The notes: generated by a model from the letters alone, not told the origin. A stretch of DNA of 64,000 bases from Candidatus Peregrinibacteria bacterium (GCA_016699515.1 CP064978.1:124001-188000), one strand, 5' to 3'; shown: positions 1 to 9,084, counted from the stretch's first letter. Numbers and translations are program-made.

Positions 1-252
1 GGTGGCGTTTAATGTCATTTTTTCCCACATTCCTCCGGCCAACAGGCCGGCTGCTATGCTGAGTAATACACTAAAAATAATGCCGATCACGGTTAAATTT
101 CCTCCCATCACGCACATAAAATCGCGACTTCCCGGCAAATGGGCCATTGCATAATAATTGATTGCAAAAAAAGTTGAGCCTACGGCAGTAAAAATTCCTA
201 CTGAAACCGGGTTTTTAAATAGACCTATAATGGGCAATTTTTTTTCAATCAC
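1..252 (-). CDS. Partial membrane protein, N-terminal part only
   Basis: An open frame starts at a GTG at 252 and runs off the left edge, giving 84 residues. Two hydrophobic stretches are visible, at about residues 13-33 (starting NPVSVGIFTAVG) and 52-70 (LTVIGIIFSVLLSIAAG), separated by a short polar segment with His and Cys. This suggests a small multi-pass inner-membrane protein. I do not recognise the family. No ATG lies in frame upstream, so the GTG start is a choice of convenience, and a frame break further upstream cannot be ruled out. Confidence 0.45.
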   Translation of the reverse strand, partial: MIEKKLPIIGLFKNPVSVGIFTAVGSTFFAINYYAMAHLPGSRDFMCVMGGNLTVIGIIFSVLLSIAAGLLAGGMWEKMTLNAT

Positions 253-320
253 TGGGTAAAATTTAGGTTGTGGCTCTGCACCATACTAACAAACATTCAC
301 GGATTTGCCCATGGATGGCC

Positions 321-725
321 TTAATTCAGAATGACCATAATGGCTCCGGTGCCCCCATTTTTAGAAGGTGCGGTGCCAAAAGAACGTACTTTTCCTTTCC
401 ATTTTAGTTCTTCTAATTCGCGCAGTATGGCTTCTTTTAATATACTCTTACCTTCGCTGTGCAATCCCTTTCCTACAATAACCAATATTTTTTTTAGCCG
501 CGCTCGATGACATGTTTCAATAAAGAACTGCAAGCGCTCTTTGCCAATTTCTATTGTGCACCCGTGTAAGTCGATTGTTCTTTCCGGCTCTTTTGGGGCG
601 CGAGTCGGTTTGCTTATTTTTTCTTTATCCATTATCAAAACACCCTTTTCTTTTTCGACCAAATCGCTTTTATTCGGTTCAAATTCATCCATTAATTCCT
701 CCATTTTTTTCGCATGCTTTTCCAT
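321..725 (-). CDS. Smr-domain protein
   Basis: This 134-residue protein ends in a Smr domain, the nuclease or nucleic-acid-binding module found at the C-terminus of MutS2. Visible hallmarks are DLHG at about residue 52, the VGKGLHSEG motif at about 85-93, and GGTGAIMVIL at the C-terminus. The first 45 residues are charged, low-complexity linker (rich in K and E). No MutS ATPase is attached, so it is a stand-alone Smr protein. In the family the domain nicks branched DNA or cleaves RNA; which applies here cannot be told. It is the last gene of a leftward run beginning at 2030. Confidence 0.85.
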   Translation of the reverse strand: MEKHAKKMEELMDEFEPNKSDLVEKEKGVLIMDKEKISKPTRAPKEPERTIDLHGCTIEIGKERLQFFIETCHRARLKKILVIVGKGLHSEGKSILKEAILRELEELKWKGKVRSFGTAPSKNGGTGAIMVILN

Positions 726-735
726 GAATTTAGTT

Positions 736-1458
736 TTAAATCAGGGTTTTTTTCAGCATTTTTTCCAGAGCTTCTTCTTGTAACAATTCCGATGAAAATA
801 CCGGATTAAACCCAGCGACAAGATCAAAATTATCTCTTTTTAGCGCCATATTTAAATAGTCTTCAGCCGATACATTTAGTCGACCTGCGCGGGATTTGAG
901 CGGAATTTTTTTGGGCAAGAGCCCTTCGTAGGCACGGTAAACTACTTCGGTACACACTAAACGATCGCTGCGGCGAAAATCAAAATCAAAATCATAAGCT
1001 TTGCCATGGTGAACCAAACTTTTTTTGAGTCCGATTTCAATCTCTAGTTCACTCAATTTAGGTCGCAAAATGACCAGGCAATCGGAATGGAAAGGGGAGT
1101 TGATTGAGCGAATTTGTACCCCGTCTTTCAACGACTCCAATACCCGATGAGGCGTTTCATCCAACTTTTCTACCGCCTTCCAATCCACCGGATTTTGCGG
1201 AATAAGCCAGTTTTTTAATTGGTCAATTTTCCCCAAATAAAGTGCGGCATGTGGCCAATAGCCCGGCAAAAAATAGTTGGTGACTGCATATTCTTTACGA
1301 GTGATGAGCACGTCTCCGGGCTTGAGTAGCACACCGAGCATTTCATGAATTTCGTTCGGCAAAACGGGGTGATGAGTGGGGTTGGTTGAAAGCCCACCAA
1401 TCCATTTTGAAATGACCGACTGCGCCTCGTACATCCCTTTTTCTATATTTGATTTCAC
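736..1458 (-). CDS. YiiX/YebB-like permuted papain-fold cysteine hydrolase
   Basis: This 240-residue protein resembles the YiiX/YebB group of NlpC/P60-related permuted cysteine hydrolases. The family signature KPGDVLITR is at residues 46-54, followed by the proposed catalytic His70 in WPHAALYLG. In this permuted fold the nucleophile comes late, here Cys169 in RLVCTEVVYRAY. No signal peptide is seen, so it is probably cytoplasmic. Substrates in this family are poorly known; lipids and amide or thioester bonds have been proposed. Its start lies 11 bases after the stop of the upstream orphan gene, which suggests one transcript and perhaps a shared job. Confidence 0.75.
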   Translation of the reverse strand: MKSNIEKGMYEAQSVISKWIGGLSTNPTHHPVLPNEIHEMLGVLLKPGDVLITRKEYAVTNYFLPGYWPHAALYLGKIDQLKNWLIPQNPVDWKAVEKLDETPHRVLESLKDGVQIRSINSPFHSDCLVILRPKLSELEIEIGLKKSLVHHGKAYDFDFDFRRSDRLVCTEVVYRAYEGLLPKKIPLKSRAGRLNVSAEDYLNMALKRDNFDLVAGFNPVFSSELLQEEALEKMLKKTLI

Positions 1459-1469
1459 CCAGTCTTCTT

Positions 1470-2030
1470 TCAGTTCGCGCCCTTTAACTTAAAATAATCG
1501 GCCACCTGTTGCGAACTGCTTAGTTCTGCCCGTGTTTTTAATTGTTGAATGATTTCTTTTAGCTCCGGTGCCGGGGTATCCGTTTCGCTTATTTTTTCAA
1601 ACATCCAATTGGCCCAAGCAATTCGAGCTAAGTTCTCCGTTTCAATCAAAGACTGTTGAATGGCGTTGTATGCTCCTTTCGGAATTCCAAAATAGGCACT
1701 GCCTTCATTCAATTTGTTGCGAATGGGCTCTACTGCATCGATGGTGTCTAAAATAAATCGTGCCATATCCACTAAAATCAACATGGATGCGTACAAAGCA
1801 AAGAACTTTGTTTTTTCGATCATTTCGGTGCGCCAGGTTATCGGAGGTCGATTTTCGATGATGGTTTCTAGCAGTGCATTGCGCGCTTGCCAATACGCCA
1901 CAAAAATATGTAGCCATTTTTCTTCTTCGTTGGGATTTAAATAATTTCGACGTTCTGCGTGCTCGTGGACCGCTTCGATTATTTGAGCCTTTACCCCATC
2001 CATATGATTTTTGATTTCGGTTAGTTGCAT
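1470..2030 (-). CDS. Hypothetical helical protein upstream of the YiiX-like hydrolase
   Basis: I do not recognise this 186-residue protein. It has no signal peptide. The sequence is predicted largely helical, Trp- and Glu-rich, with one moderately hydrophobic stretch at about residues 76-92 (FALYASMLILVDMARFI) that may be an amphipathic or buried helix. It starts at the ATG at 2030 and its stop is 11 bases before the YiiX-like hydrolase, so the two are probably co-transcribed. A cargo, substrate-binding or membrane-docking partner of that hydrolase is a reasonable guess from context only. Confidence 0.6.
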   Translation of the reverse strand: MQLTEIKNHMDGVKAQIIEAVHEHAERRNYLNPNEEEKWLHIFVAYWQARNALLETIIENRPPITWRTEMIEKTKFFALYASMLILVDMARFILDTIDAVEPIRNKLNEGSAYFGIPKGAYNAIQQSLIETENLARIAWANWMFEKISETDTPAPELKEIIQQLKTRAELSSSQQVADYFKLKGAN

Positions 2031-2083
2031 GTACTTGATTTATTCTGACAATATTATATGATGTTTTCTTTTAAAAATGAACC

Positions 2084-2647
2084 ATGAGTTCACGCTTGCC
2101 CGTTCTTTCCGATGATAATCTATGTCGAGAATGCGACCCTGCTACCAGTTGCTGTAACCCGGTTCCGATAGGATTTGGACAGAAAATTCCTTATCCGGTT
2201 CCTTATAATCATCCATTACAGTATTGGGATGCCGGTGATGTTTTGAACGTGCGTATCGAAATTATACGGCACATTAATGCTTTGCTCATTGCTCAAAAAG
2301 CACTCCTTCCATCCCATTTTACCGGTTCCAATTTTGCTTTGCGCACCCTTCCTGATCCTACTGATCGCCGCCAACCCCATTTCGTTGCTACTGGGCGCGT
2401 TGCTGTGGTGATGACAGATATTGATTATTTGGCTGCTTGCACACGCTATGATCTAGAAAAGGGCGTTTGTACCGATTATGATAACCGTCCGGAGTTGTGC
2501 CGGACTTATAACCCAGATACGTGTGGTCGAAGCATTGGGTCCCGTGTTTCGCGAGCACTCATCCTTGAATATCGCACTATGCTCATTGCCGCTGCACGCA
2601 CTAATGTGATAGAAGCGATGCGAGTTTATGATGCACATTTGTTATAA
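2084..2647 (+). CDS. Cysteine-cluster (YkgJ-like) putative metal-binding protein
   Basis: This 187-residue protein has the cysteine pattern of the YkgJ family (zinc- or iron-chelating domain). An N-terminal CxxC plus CC set (CRECDPATSCCNP, residues about 14-26) is followed by CTRYDLEKGVC and RPELCRTYNPDTC near residues 127-156. The RPxxCR-Y motif is the most typical part of the family. Family members often sit in iron-sulfur or redox contexts, but the function is not established. It is transcribed divergently from the orphan gene at 2030 and converges on rdgB with only 17 bases between the stops. Confidence 0.6.
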   Translation: MSSRLPVLSDDNLCRECDPATSCCNPVPIGFGQKIPYPVPYNHPLQYWDAGDVLNVRIEIIRHINALLIAQKALLPSHFTGSNFALRTLPDPTDRRQPHFVATGRVAVVMTDIDYLAACTRYDLEKGVCTDYDNRPELCRTYNPDTCGRSIGSRVSRALILEYRTMLIAAARTNVIEAMRVYDAHLL

Positions 2648-2664
2648 ATGCCTCTGATCCTGGA

Positions 2665-3273
2665 TTAATCGCCTTGATTCCAATTTTTTTCCATCAAATA
2701 TCGATAGCACTTTTTGATCGCAATGCCACGGTGGCTGATTTCGTTTTTTTCGTCTTTGGTCATTGCAGAAAATACTCGGTCTGTGCCGGTGGGTTTAAAA
2801 ACGGATGAAAGCGGAATGCCGGGTTCGATTTCGGTTTCGGGTTCATTCATCACCACTCCTTTGCACTCCCCGCGAAAGGTTAGGGTTTCTTGGTGCGGAC
2901 GATAAAAAGCCACCACGCTGATGAAGTGTGCGTTTTTGTTGGCTTCGTGGCTCATGCGTTCCAGAAAAAAATCGAGCCATTCCTTATCACTGGCTTTGGC
3001 GCCGGCTCCCCAACGGCGCGTTTTCACTCCCAATTCACCTTCGAGCGCTTCAATCACGATTCCTGAATCGTCGGCGATGGTGGGAAGACCGGTCAGTTTG
3101 CCAAAAAACTCCGCTTTAATGATGGCGTTTTCTTCGTAGGTATGTCCATTTTCTTCCACATCCTCTTGAATGTGTTCATCGTTGAGCGACACGAAATTAA
3201 ACGGAAGCTCCTCTAACACTTCCATCAGTTCTTTGAATTTGCCGTGGTTGTGGGTGGCGATTAAAACTTTCAA
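2665..3273 (-). CDS. rdgB: dITP/XTP pyrophosphatase (RdgB/HAM1)
   Basis: This 202-residue protein hydrolyses non-canonical purine nucleoside triphosphates (dITP, ITP, XTP) to the monophosphate, cleaning the nucleotide pool. The substrate-binding THNHGKFKEL motif opens the protein and the catalytic TIADDSGIVIEAL motif is at about residues 64-76. The C-terminal SHRGIAIKK element contains the usual base-recognition residues. Length matches the family. It is the third gene of the aroF-aroB-rdgB run, starting 22 bases after the aroB stop. There is no functional link to aromatic synthesis, so this is probably convenience of transcription. Confidence 0.93.
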   Translation of the reverse strand: MKVLIATHNHGKFKELMEVLEELPFNFVSLNDEHIQEDVEENGHTYEENAIIKAEFFGKLTGLPTIADDSGIVIEALEGELGVKTRRWGAGAKASDKEWLDFFLERMSHEANKNAHFISVVAFYRPHQETLTFRGECKGVVMNEPETEIEPGIPLSSVFKPTGTDRVFSAMTKDEKNEISHRGIAIKKCYRYLMEKNWNQGD

Positions 3274-3295
3274 GTTAAGAGTTAAGAATTAAAAG

Positions 3296-4318
3296 TTAAA
3301 AATTGATTTCTCCTGCTAGTTTTTTTAATTCTGACATACTCAACTTTACAATCTCAGCCCTTCCAATTTGTGGCACGATGATGAAATCAATGGAATCACC
3401 CGTTCGTTTTTTGTCGTTTTGAATCCACTTCAACAAACTTTCAATCGTCATTCCTTCGGGCAGTTTGGTGGGCAGTTTGGCAGATTCCAAATGACGCTTG
3501 ATTTGATTTCCCACATCTGGGGATTGCTTATTTAATTTTTGAGCGATTTGGTTGCTGATCCCCATGCCGATTGCGATGGCCAACCCGTGCCCGATTTGAT
3601 AGTTGCTTTCGGCTTCGATGGCGTGACCAAACGTGTGGCCGTAATTCAAAATTTTTCGCCGTCCGGATTCACTCACGTCGGCGCTGCAAATTTCGATTTT
3701 GGCGCGAACACATTTTTCAATCGGATGATTTAAATCATCAAAAATGCTCGGGTCGACAATACAACCATACTTGATCACTTCGCCCATACCGTTGATTTTT
3801 TGATCCTCGGGAAGGCTTTCCAGCAGCGTGGGGTCGATCAGCACTTTTTCGGCTAAATAGGTCGTGCCGATCGCATTTTTGCTGATCAAATCGACGCCGG
3901 TTTTGCCGCCGATGGCGGCGTCCACCATCGCCAGGAGCGACGTGGGAATGGCCACGAATTTCATGCCACGCATGTAAATCGAGGCCAAAAAACCGGCCAG
4001 GTCGGTAATGACGCCACCTCCATAGCCGATCACCATATCGCTCTTTGTAATTCCAGACATCAGCATTTGTTTACTGAGTTCGGCAATGGTGGATAAATTT
4101 TTCGATGCTTCGCCGGGCGGCAAAGTCAGGTGAATGCGTGGATGATCTTTGAGTCCTGCTGCCAGCATTTTACCTAACGACTTTTCGATATTTTGATCGC
4201 TGACGATCACCAATTTGGTATCGGGTTTTAGATTGAGATGATCACTCACATTATTCAGTAAGCCTTCTTTAATGATGACTTCTGAATTGCCGATGAATGT
4301 CTCTAATTTTAACTCCAA
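3296..4318 (-). CDS. aroB: 3-dehydroquinate synthase
   Basis: This enzyme catalyses the second shikimate step, DAHP to 3-dehydroquinate, using NAD and a divalent metal. The NAD-site motif GYGGGVITDLAGF is at about residues 97-109, and the substrate loop IPTSLLAMVDAAIGGKTGVD follows. The metal-ligand motif NYGHTFGHAIE lies near residue 225. At 340 residues it is complete. It starts 15 bases after the stop of the DAHP synthase gene, so it very likely shares the attenuator-controlled transcript starting near 5569. Other shikimate genes are not in the window. Confidence 0.96.
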   Translation of the reverse strand: MELKLETFIGNSEVIIKEGLLNNVSDHLNLKPDTKLVIVSDQNIEKSLGKMLAAGLKDHPRIHLTLPPGEASKNLSTIAELSKQMLMSGITKSDMVIGYGGGVITDLAGFLASIYMRGMKFVAIPTSLLAMVDAAIGGKTGVDLISKNAIGTTYLAEKVLIDPTLLESLPEDQKINGMGEVIKYGCIVDPSIFDDLNHPIEKCVRAKIEICSADVSESGRRKILNYGHTFGHAIEAESNYQIGHGLAIAIGMGISNQIAQKLNKQSPDVGNQIKRHLESAKLPTKLPEGMTIESLLKWIQNDKKRTGDSIDFIIVPQIGRAEIVKLSMSELKKLAGEINF

Positions 4319-4333
4319 ATTACGAATTAAAAA

Positions 4334-5337
4334 TTACGAATTAAGATGAAAAATTTTAATCTGCTTCATCAGTTTTTCCAGTGTGTGGGGGGTGAGTGAC
4401 TGTTTGCCATCACACAGCGCTTCGTCGGGTTTATGATGAGCCTCGATGATCAATCCATCTGCGCCGGCGGCTAGCGCAGCCAACCCGAGTGGGGGAACCA
4501 AATCGTATCGTCCTGCGGCATGACTGGGATCGGCGATGCTGGGCAAATGTGAAATTTCTTTGATCAGTGCTAATGAATTGAGATCTAAAATATTGCGCGT
4601 GGATTGTTCAAAGGTGCGAATTCCACGTTCACAGAGTACCACATCGTTGTTCCCTTCTTTCAACAAATATTCGGCGGCGAGCAAGAATTCCTCCACGGTG
4701 GCCGACATCCCTCGTTTTAAAAGTACCGGCATTCCGCTGGTTGCCACCTTTTTAGTAGATCAAAATTTTGCATGTTTCGCGCACCGATCTGGAGCATATC
4801 CACGTTTTCGCGAAACGCTTCGATGTCTTCGCCACTCATAATTTCGCTTACCACGGGCAGGCCGGTTTCTTCTTTGGCTTTTTTAAGCATTTGAAGCCCT
4901 TTTATTCCATGGCCTTGAAACGCGTAGGGAGATGTACGTGGCTTGAACGCACCTCCTCGGAGCATATTTACTCCCAACTTTTTCATCTCATGAGCTATGG
5001 TGATCGTTTGCTCTTCCGATTCAACCGTGCAAGGACCGGCAATGATCACTGCTGGGTGACCGCCGCCGAATTTTACGCCAGCGACTTCTACCACGGTGTC
5101 ATCCGCTTTGTATTCTCGACTCACTTTTTTGTAAGGCTTTGAGACAATCAAAATTTCTTTTACGCCGGGCAGACGTGCTACTTGCCCCTCTTCGAGCTTG
5201 GTTTTATCGCCGATCACACCAATGGCAACGCGTTGCTCACCGTGCATCACCTAGGCTTTTAAATCGTGGTTTTTGATCACTTTTACCACGTGTTCCACCA
5301 TTTCGTGAGTGGCGGTGTTGTGCATAACAACAATCAT
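4334..5337 (-). CDS. aroF: 3-deoxy-7-phosphoheptulonate (DAHP) synthase, frame-broken
   Basis: This is the first shikimate enzyme, condensing phosphoenolpyruvate and erythrose 4-phosphate. It is the type with an N-terminal ferredoxin-like regulatory domain (from MIVVMHNTATHE) followed by the barrel. Barrel motifs are AGPCTVES, RGGAFKPRTSPYAFQG, IADPSHAAGR and EAHHKPDEAL. Two lesions interrupt it. A TAG in frame at 5251-5253 falls in the regulatory domain. One A appears missing in the run near 4752, where DLLK should continue as KVATSGMPVLLKRG. Repaired length is about 334 residues, normal for the family. An alternative in-frame ATG lies at 5370. It is the first gene behind the Phe/Tyr attenuator. 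Confidence 0.88.
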
Positions 5338-5453
5338 AATAGGTTGGGTTAATGATTTAGTAGGGTTCATGATTACGAATTTAAATTAATAAAAGTTCTT
5401 CCAACACAGTTGGACTAATAGAAGAACCAATAATAATTTTGTGACGTAAGCAT

Positions 5454-5477
5454 AAAAAAAATCCGCTTGGTGCGGAC
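5454..5477 (-). terminator. Attenuator terminator hairpin upstream of aroF
   Basis: On the minus strand the RNA reads UCCGC-ACCAA-GCGGA followed by eight U residues, a compact intrinsic terminator. It lies between the leader peptide stop and aroF. Its 5' arm can instead pair with the segment right after the leader stop codon, giving the antiterminator described in the findings. Confidence 0.85.
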
Positions 5478-5511
5478 GTTATTTGAATCAAGTTTTGCAA
5501 AACAACATCCG

Positions 5512-5568
5512 CTAGCGGTTTTTGAAGAAAAAATAAAATCCGAAGGTGTTGTTTGCTAAGTGATTCAT
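5512..5568 (-). CDS. Phe/Tyr-rich attenuation leader peptide
   Basis: A short frame of 18 codons plus TAG encodes MNHLANNTFGFYFFFKNR. Five Phe and one Tyr fall within seven codons (residues 9-15), the pattern of pheA and pheST leader peptides in enteric bacteria. It lies 141 bases upstream of the nearest aroF start and is followed by alternative hairpins and a U-tract terminator. The AACAACA segment within the peptide frame (5547-5553) can pair with UGUUGUU just downstream (5501-5507), forming the 1:2 hairpin. The expected behaviour is that ribosomes stalling for lack of charged tRNA-Phe or tRNA-Tyr let the antiterminator form. This reading rests on sequence logic and known attenuators. Confidence 0.85.
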   Translation of the reverse strand: MNHLANNTFGFYFFFKNR

Positions 5569-5575
5569 TGTGCTT

Positions 5576-5603
5576 ATTTTAGCGCGACAATTATTTTAGT
5601 CAA
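5576..5603 (-). promoter_or_regulatory. Sigma-70-type promoter of the aro leader
   Basis: The minus strand carries TTGACT (5598-5603), a 16-base spacer, then TAAAAT (5576-5581). The leader peptide ATG begins seven bases after the -10 box, so the transcript would be leaderless or nearly so. The -35 box overlaps the stop codon of the upstream gene. Confidence 0.7.
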
Positions 5604-6090
5604 TACTATCATTTTTATCTGTCATAAATTGGCCCAACCCTTCTACAATTTGATCACGAATGACTGCACGTACCACAAAAGCTAAATAATTAATATCGTT
5701 TTCAAATTTTTTCCAATGACCGTCTTCCTTTTCTTGCATTTCCGCGCCTATTTCTGCAGCCGACCCATCAGGATTGAGACAGTAGGTAATTTCTTTTTTG
5801 CTTGGTTTCTCCATTTCTATAACCGCAATAATCAAAAATCGCTGGCCCCCTTCAATCGCTGTAGTTATATCCACATTCAATCCGCCCGGTTCATCTGCAC
5901 CTTGAACAGACCCATCTATATATGCCATTCCAAAATCGATCCATTTCTTAGCATCCAGCATTCTTACAGCTTGAAGCACTTCGCTTTGAATTGGGTTCGG
6001 AATATTTCTGTATTCCTTTAAATCGAGCTGAGCGGGCATGGGTTCTTGATTAAATTTTAATCCACTGAAAAAATACATTTTAGCCACCAC
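5596..6090 (-). CDS. Hypothetical soluble protein
   Basis: I do not recognise this 164-residue protein. It has no signal peptide or membrane segment. The middle alternates hydrophobic residues in beta-like fashion (RFLIIAVIEMEK) and carries a short GADEPGGLNVD loop; the C-terminus is acidic. It starts at 6090, shortly after the pheT stop (6115), and could be read through from pheT. Its TAA stop overlaps the -35 box of the aro promoter. Assigned as real because of length and normal composition. Confidence 0.5.
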   Translation of the reverse strand: MVAKMYFFSGLKFNQEPMPAQLDLKEYRNIPNPIQSEVLQAVRMLDAKKWIDFGMAYIDGSVQGADEPGGLNVDITTAIEGGQRFLIIAVIEMEKPSKKEITYCLNPDGSAAEIGAEMQEKEDGHWKKFENDINYLAFVVRAVIRDQIVEGLGQFMTDKNDSID

Positions 6091-6114
6091 TCCAAGCTCA
6101 CCTACCCGTATCGC

Positions 6115-8488
6115 TTAATCCCGAATCACAGCTCCTTTCTTTTTGAGTCCGTCCAAAGTTTGTTTGTGAATCGCCGAAACTTCGTCTTCGGTTAGCGTTC
6201 GATCGCTGGCCCGATAGGTAATGGAATAGGTCAGCGCACGTTTGTCATCCGCTACGTTTTTACCGGTGTATTCGTCAATTAATTCAACCGATTCAATCAA
6301 TTTTTGATCGCTGCGTTCAATGGCTTTAAAATACGTTTCGGCCAAATCCGTTCGATGAATCAGAATGCTCACGTCTCTTTGTACACTGGGGTATTTTGGC
6401 AGTTCCCGATACGTAGATGTGGTTTTAATTTGCATTTCATGAATCATTTGAACGTTCACTTCCACCACGATTACCTTCGACTTAATGTCGAAATTCTTGA
6501 GTACCTTTGGATGCACTTCGTACAGGCAGCCAATGGTTTTGCCTCGTAATATCACGTCGGCGGCTCGACCAGGGTGCATGTGAGCTCCCACTTTTTTTGT
6601 CGGTTTTAATTCCCATCCAAAGGCTTCCACTTTTCCTTGCAACCCCCTGAAATCTTCTCCAACGGTCGCTGCGATCAATTCGGGCCACTCGGTACTTTTT
6701 TCGCCTTTTTTACATAAACTCGACTCAATTCGAACAAGCGAAATGTATTTTTGTATCGTTCGTTGTTCGCAATGGTTTCGAGCGTGCGAGGCAATAGGCT
6801 TTGGCGCATGATTGCCATATCACTAGAAATTGGATTGGCAACTTCAATCATTGTTTCGTTGGTTCCCATTCCGCATTTGGAAAGTAGTTCTGCTCCTAAA
6901 AATGCAAATGTGTATATTTCGTTGAATCCAAAGGCGGCCCATTGATTACGAATTTGCCTTTCGGTAACACGTTTTTCATTCTTTAACGCGGGTTTAATAC
7001 TTTTGATGGGCAATGTGAATGGAATTTGTTCATAACCGTATATGCGAGCCACTTCTTCGATCAAGTCCACTTCTAAATTGATGTCTTGCAAGCGATGACT
7101 GGGAATTTCGACATCAAATCCTCTTTATTTTCAGTAATGCCGAAGCCAAGATTTTCCAGCGTGCTCACTATTTTTGCTTTTGGAATTGTTACTCCAATCA
7201 GGTGATCCAGACGTGCCTGTCGAAGGCTTAGTACTCTTTGTTCAGTTGGGATGGATACGATGTCAACCTCTTTACTGGCCACCTTGGCCCCCGGGCAGCT
7301 TTCCAAAATCAATTCTACGGCACGAGCCAGACCTTTTGTGGTTAATTCGGCATCTACCCCTTTTTCGTAGCGGGTCGAAGCGTCGCTGGTGTGGTTCAGT
7401 GTCCGACCTGCCTGTCGAACCAATTGTTTATTAAAAATTGGTGCGTGCAGCCAAATTTTATTGGTTTTATTGTTAATTCCACTTTGATATCCTCCCATGA
7501 TGCCACATAAATCCACTAAATCTTGCCCGTCGTCGATGACGATAACATCACTGGGAAGTTGATGTTTTTTTTGATCGAGGGTAACCACCGTCTCTCCTTT
7601 TTTGCTGCGTCGTATTTCCCATTTTTTACCCGCTAATTGGTCAAAATCGAATGCGTGGAGTGGCATGCCAAGCTCCAGCATGACGTAGTTTGTTACATCA
7701 ACAATGTTATTGATGGGGCGAATTCCACATGCACTTAAGCGCTCTTTTATTGTATCGGAGGATTCTTTCACTTCGATACCGGTTAGATATATCGCTGAAT
7801 AGCGAGGGCAAAGTTCGGGTTCATTGATGTGTACCTGAATGGGGGGTTCGGCGTTTTCTTTTGGTATTTCAAATTGCTTGCGAGACTTTTTCCATTGGGC
7901 AAGGCCATTGCTCACCAGTTCCCGTGCAAACCCCAATTGACTGAATAGGTCGCTACGGTTGGTAATGGCGTGATTGTCGATATCGATGACCGTGTCGTTC
8001 ATGCCCAATGCCCGGTCCAACGTGGTTCCTAGTGGAGCGCTTAAATGACTTAAATCCAATACTTCCTTTTCTTGTTTCAGCGGAAATTTTTCCTCTAAAC
8101 CAATTTCCGTGCTCGCACAAATCATTCCGGTACTTTCAACTCCACGGATTTTAATTGGTTTTAGCTCTAAAAATTCTTGCCCGCCTAGTTTTACTACCGT
8201 ACCTACTTTTGCAAAGGCAATTTTCATGCCCACTTTTAAATTCGAGCCGCCGCACACAACACGAATTGATCCGCTCCCCTCATTGACGGTGGCTAATTGC
8301 AACTTGTCAGCCTCGGGATGCGGTTCGAGTTTTACAATTTCGGCGAGCACGATGTGCTGCAAAAGTTCCCCGGTGTTTTCCATGGTTTCCACTTCAGCGC
8401 TGTTGGCGGTGATTACTTCTTTGATAACATTGTGATCGGTTTCGGTGAATTCAATAAATTCGGAAAGCCAGTTGAATGAGAGTTTCAT
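6115..8488 (-). CDS. pheT: Phenylalanyl-tRNA synthetase beta subunit, two frame breaks
   Basis: PheT partners with PheS to charge tRNA-Phe. Reading through two breaks gives 791 residues, the normal size. In order: an EMAP/OB-fold tRNA-binding domain (about 40-150), the B3/B4 editing domain with CGIRPINNIVDVTNYVMLE, the B5 domain (ending in EVARIYGYEQIP), the catalytic-like core, and the C-terminal anticodon-binding fold from YRELPKYPSVQRDVSIL. One T is missing near 7117 (expected DFDVEIPSHRLQD) and one A near 6708 (expected YVKKGEKSTEWPEL). Both restore perfect family motifs, so the gene is probably intact in the cell. No pheS is nearby. The Phe-controlled aro operon lies about 500 bases downstream. 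Confidence 0.93.
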
Positions 8489-8573
8489 AGCGTTGATTAA
8501 TTGCGTCCCTATTTCATCAAATACAAGCTAAAATGGCAAGTCGGAATCTTGTTTGCGTTTCGGTCCGGCTGCC

Positions 8574-8987
8574 TCACATTCTCGAAACAAACTCAATTGT
8601 ATCCGGCCGGTTTTCTAAATTTTTCTTTAAGAATTCTGGTTTTAAGGCCAAATCATCCGTTGGTTTTACCCAAATTGCTTCGTGAATTTCCTCATCGGTA
8701 TGAGTTCCTTTTTGAAGGGTTAAAAAGGCTTCGGGGTTGCCAATGGAAAAAAAGAATTCGAGTGATGTTTCCGTCGCTCCGGGATAGAGAAATTCGTGCA
8801 CATAGGCCATGCGTTCCCCTCTACTTTCCACTCCCAATTCTTCTTTCAGTTCTCTTCTTAATGCCGTAATTAGGCTTTCACCTTCGTTTATTTTCCCCCC
8901 GGGCAACGAATAAAAATCTCGGTTGATGTGTTTAACCAATAAAATTTTTTCGGCATATTGAATGAGGGCGCGCACTGCAATTTTCAT
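8574..8987 (-). CDS. Nudix hydrolase
   Basis: This 137-residue protein contains the complete Nudix box GX5EX7REUXEEXGU, seen as GGKINEGESLITALRRELKE followed by ELGV. Glu residues of the REUXEE core bind the divalent metal. Family members hydrolyse nucleoside diphosphates linked to another group; the substrate here cannot be told. I chose the ATG at 8987 because residues before it, up to an open frame starting at 9113, read through a terminator hairpin. It ends 86 bases before the pheT start. Confidence 0.85.
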   Translation of the reverse strand: MKIAVRALIQYAEKILLVKHINRDFYSLPGGKINEGESLITALRRELKEELGVESRGERMAYVHEFLYPGATETSLEFFFSIGNPEAFLTLQKGTHTDEEIHEAIWVKPTDDLALKPEFLKKNLENRPDTIEFVSRM

Positions 8988-9035
8988 GGTAATTTTATGA
9001 ATGAATTCTTTAATTTTTAAAGCCTTACTTTGTTT

Positions 9036-9084
9036 AAAAAGCCGACCCCACCTGAATTGATTCCCGGATATATCCAGGTGGGTC
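9036..9084 (-). terminator. Intrinsic terminator after polX
   Basis: The minus-strand transcript forms a GACCCACCTG / CAGGTGGGGTC stem (one bulged G) with a loop of about 20 bases, then GGCTTTTT. It separates polX from the Nudix gene. Confidence 0.7.

Noticed and set aside
6115..8488. Three separate genes for PheT pieces
   Set aside because: One-base repairs at two sites give a continuous 791-residue PheT with intact motifs; separate genes would lack starts and fold pieces.
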